From Himantopus leucocephalus (taxonomy: Eukaryota > Chordata > Aves > Charadriiformes > Recurvirostridae): a stretch of DNA of 64,000 bases. The stretch covers positions 94,898,907-94,962,906 of the forward strand of contig RSEF01000002.1 in the NCBI GenBank assembly GCA_003993805.1, written 5' to 3'. The number at the start of each line of letters is the position of its first letter. Positions within the stretch are counted from its first letter, which is position 1. Below are positions 62,571 through 64,000 of the stretch, one piece after another. A model generated the notes under the pieces. That model had not been told where the DNA came from, ran no database searches, and was given only the letters and a program-made list of their open reading frames with translations. A program made the translations under genes and the position numbers.

Positions 62571-64000
62571 TGAATTAGGGGGATTTTCAAGAAAAGACTT
62601 ACCCTCGGTAGCATTAGAACTCAAATTAATGATGGCAAAGTTAGGAGATGGCAGCCCTGATGGCCAGAGCCATCCCAGGGATCTCGGCATTGGGCTGATG
62701 ACAGGAAGGCTTTATAGGCTAAATGTCAAGATGGGTGTCAAGGCGTAGCAGTTAGCGAACAGCGTCCACGTACGGGTTACAAGTCTGTGGATCACCAAAA
62801 ATAGGACAAAGTAGTTGAATAATATTGATTGATAACTAAAGGGTAACTTCATTATTTTATGTTTGCTGCAGTATTTTGTCACAATGGGGATACCGGTCTT
62901 GCAGTGACAACAGTACAGTGCTCTAAGAGGACTATGTGGTATGGGCTTCGGTTATAAGATTTTGCTTAAATGTGATGTATTTAAAAAAAAAACCCACCAG
63001 TCTGTACAATTCAGAAAGGGAATCTAGATCTGATTTTTATCAAAGGAAATAGTTGCTTAGATACCTGTCAAAAAAAGGTCCTTAAAAAAAAATAAATCCT
63101 CTTTCCCCGAGGTGTTCCAGAACTTTTTCTTGGTCAAGACAGTCCAGTTCTACTCATTTCGATTCAACCAGGTAAAAATCACAGCATCCTGTTCAGATGT
63201 CTGATACCAGTATGTAACCCCATCAGGAGGCAGCAATGTCAGACTTCCTTTAGATTTTTTTTTCCTTTAAGTTAATAATCTACAGAATTTTTCAAAGAAA
63301 TTCTGTTCTGTGAAGAGTAAGGCTGCTGGCTTTCGTCACGTGCTGGTTTTGCTGTAGACTTTCAAGCACTGAGACAACGGCCGGGGAATTCAGAAGCTTG
63401 CACGCTGGGAATGTCAAGGATTTTCTTGCATGCTTCTCTGTGGTCTGTAACTGACACGTAATAAGTTATTTCTTTGCTGTATGAAATACAGTTAGTAGAT
63501 AGTTGTAGCTAGGCTGTCGCTGCTGTACTGTTGCAATCCTTCTAGCCGTGCTTAGTCTACTCCCATTTTTCGATACATCCTGACAAACCGTAAGCTGCCT
63601 GTACACTGTAAAGCCAATTTCTTTGTGGAGATTTAAACTGAAGATTTTTTTTTTGTTGTTGTTTCAGGGATGGAAATAAATTTGATTTTTCTCTTTGGCG
63701 TGTTGCCAATTATTGCAGATCGATGAAGTCCTATATGTTTTCCTAGCCGTATTTATCTCAGAAAGCGTCGACCGTATGCCTATGTGTTCCTAATAAAACT
63801 TCAGAGATGGCAATTAATTTGAACTCTCTGCTTGCCATCACCACTGGTTTACAAGCATTAAAAAGCTTGCCTTCAAAGCACTTCTGCTCTCTTATGAGAG
63901 CAAATGAATGTTCTGTGGTGACAAAAGCTTCCGATGTATTTAATTTTCTGGTCAGGATGAACTACCTTGCACTGGTAGTTATTAAGTAGCTAATCAGAAA

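Larger units (their letters stand above)
57926..64000. other. Intergenic region downstream of TMEM245
   Basis: No gene was recognised on either strand. In human the next gene downstream is CTNNAL1 (known synteny), but no CTNNAL1-like coding segment and no CpG-island promoter appear here, so its start probably lies beyond the window. Poly-T runs occur at 59170-59188 and 61975-61987. Two stretches, 59220-59460 and 62160-62570, look more complex than the background and are listed separately. Confidence 0.6.

Noticed and set aside
57926..64000. Start of CTNNAL1, the expected downstream neighbour
   Set aside because: No CpG island, no recognisable CTNNAL1 coding segment and no plausible first exon were seen.

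Overview
This is vertebrate nuclear DNA, almost certainly from a bird. It carries one recognisable protein-coding gene, TMEM245 (formerly C9orf5), on the + strand. The bird assignment rests on the compact introns (about 50 kb from start to stop codon, roughly half the mammalian span as I recall it), CR1-type retrotransposon fragments and two LTRs resembling avian endogenous-retrovirus LTRs. No prokaryotic, plasmid, phage or CRISPR features are present. Protein comparisons are from memory, not from a search.

Layout. 1-230: unremarkable upstream DNA. About 230-1900: CpG island with a TATA-less promoter, a GC box and two ZNF143-type motifs. 792-1412: exon 1. 1413-42465: exons 2-11, all with GT-AG borders and matching reading phases. 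42466-44744: a region interrupted by a 100-N gap (43664-43763). The three exons expected here (12-14 by the human count, about 130 residues) are absent. 44745-50795: exons 15-18, ending at TGA. 50796 to about 57925: a probable long 3' UTR with several AATAAA signals. About 57926-64000: AT-rich intergenic DNA with no gene I can recognise; two stretches look like possible conserved regulatory elements.

The readable exons encode 578 N-terminal and 172 C-terminal residues of a multi-pass membrane protein of the AI-2E/PerM (UPF0118) superfamily. The N-terminal half has several membrane helices and a variable, serine-rich acidic loop. The C-terminal part holds the conserved AI-2E-like core. The human gene hosts MIR32 in intron 14, and that intron falls on the assembly gap here, so the microRNA is not visible.

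Most oddities are assembly-related: a probable false 100-N gap with identical flanks beside exon 3, two near-perfect duplications around single Ns, and the exon-swallowing gap flanked by CR1 pieces in opposite orientation. Biological points worth a look are a 24-nt microexon, an in-phase alternative acceptor that would add 43 codons before exon 16, a poly-A run wedged into the exon 10 acceptor, and the candidate regulatory elements downstream. I found no convincing undescribed system.
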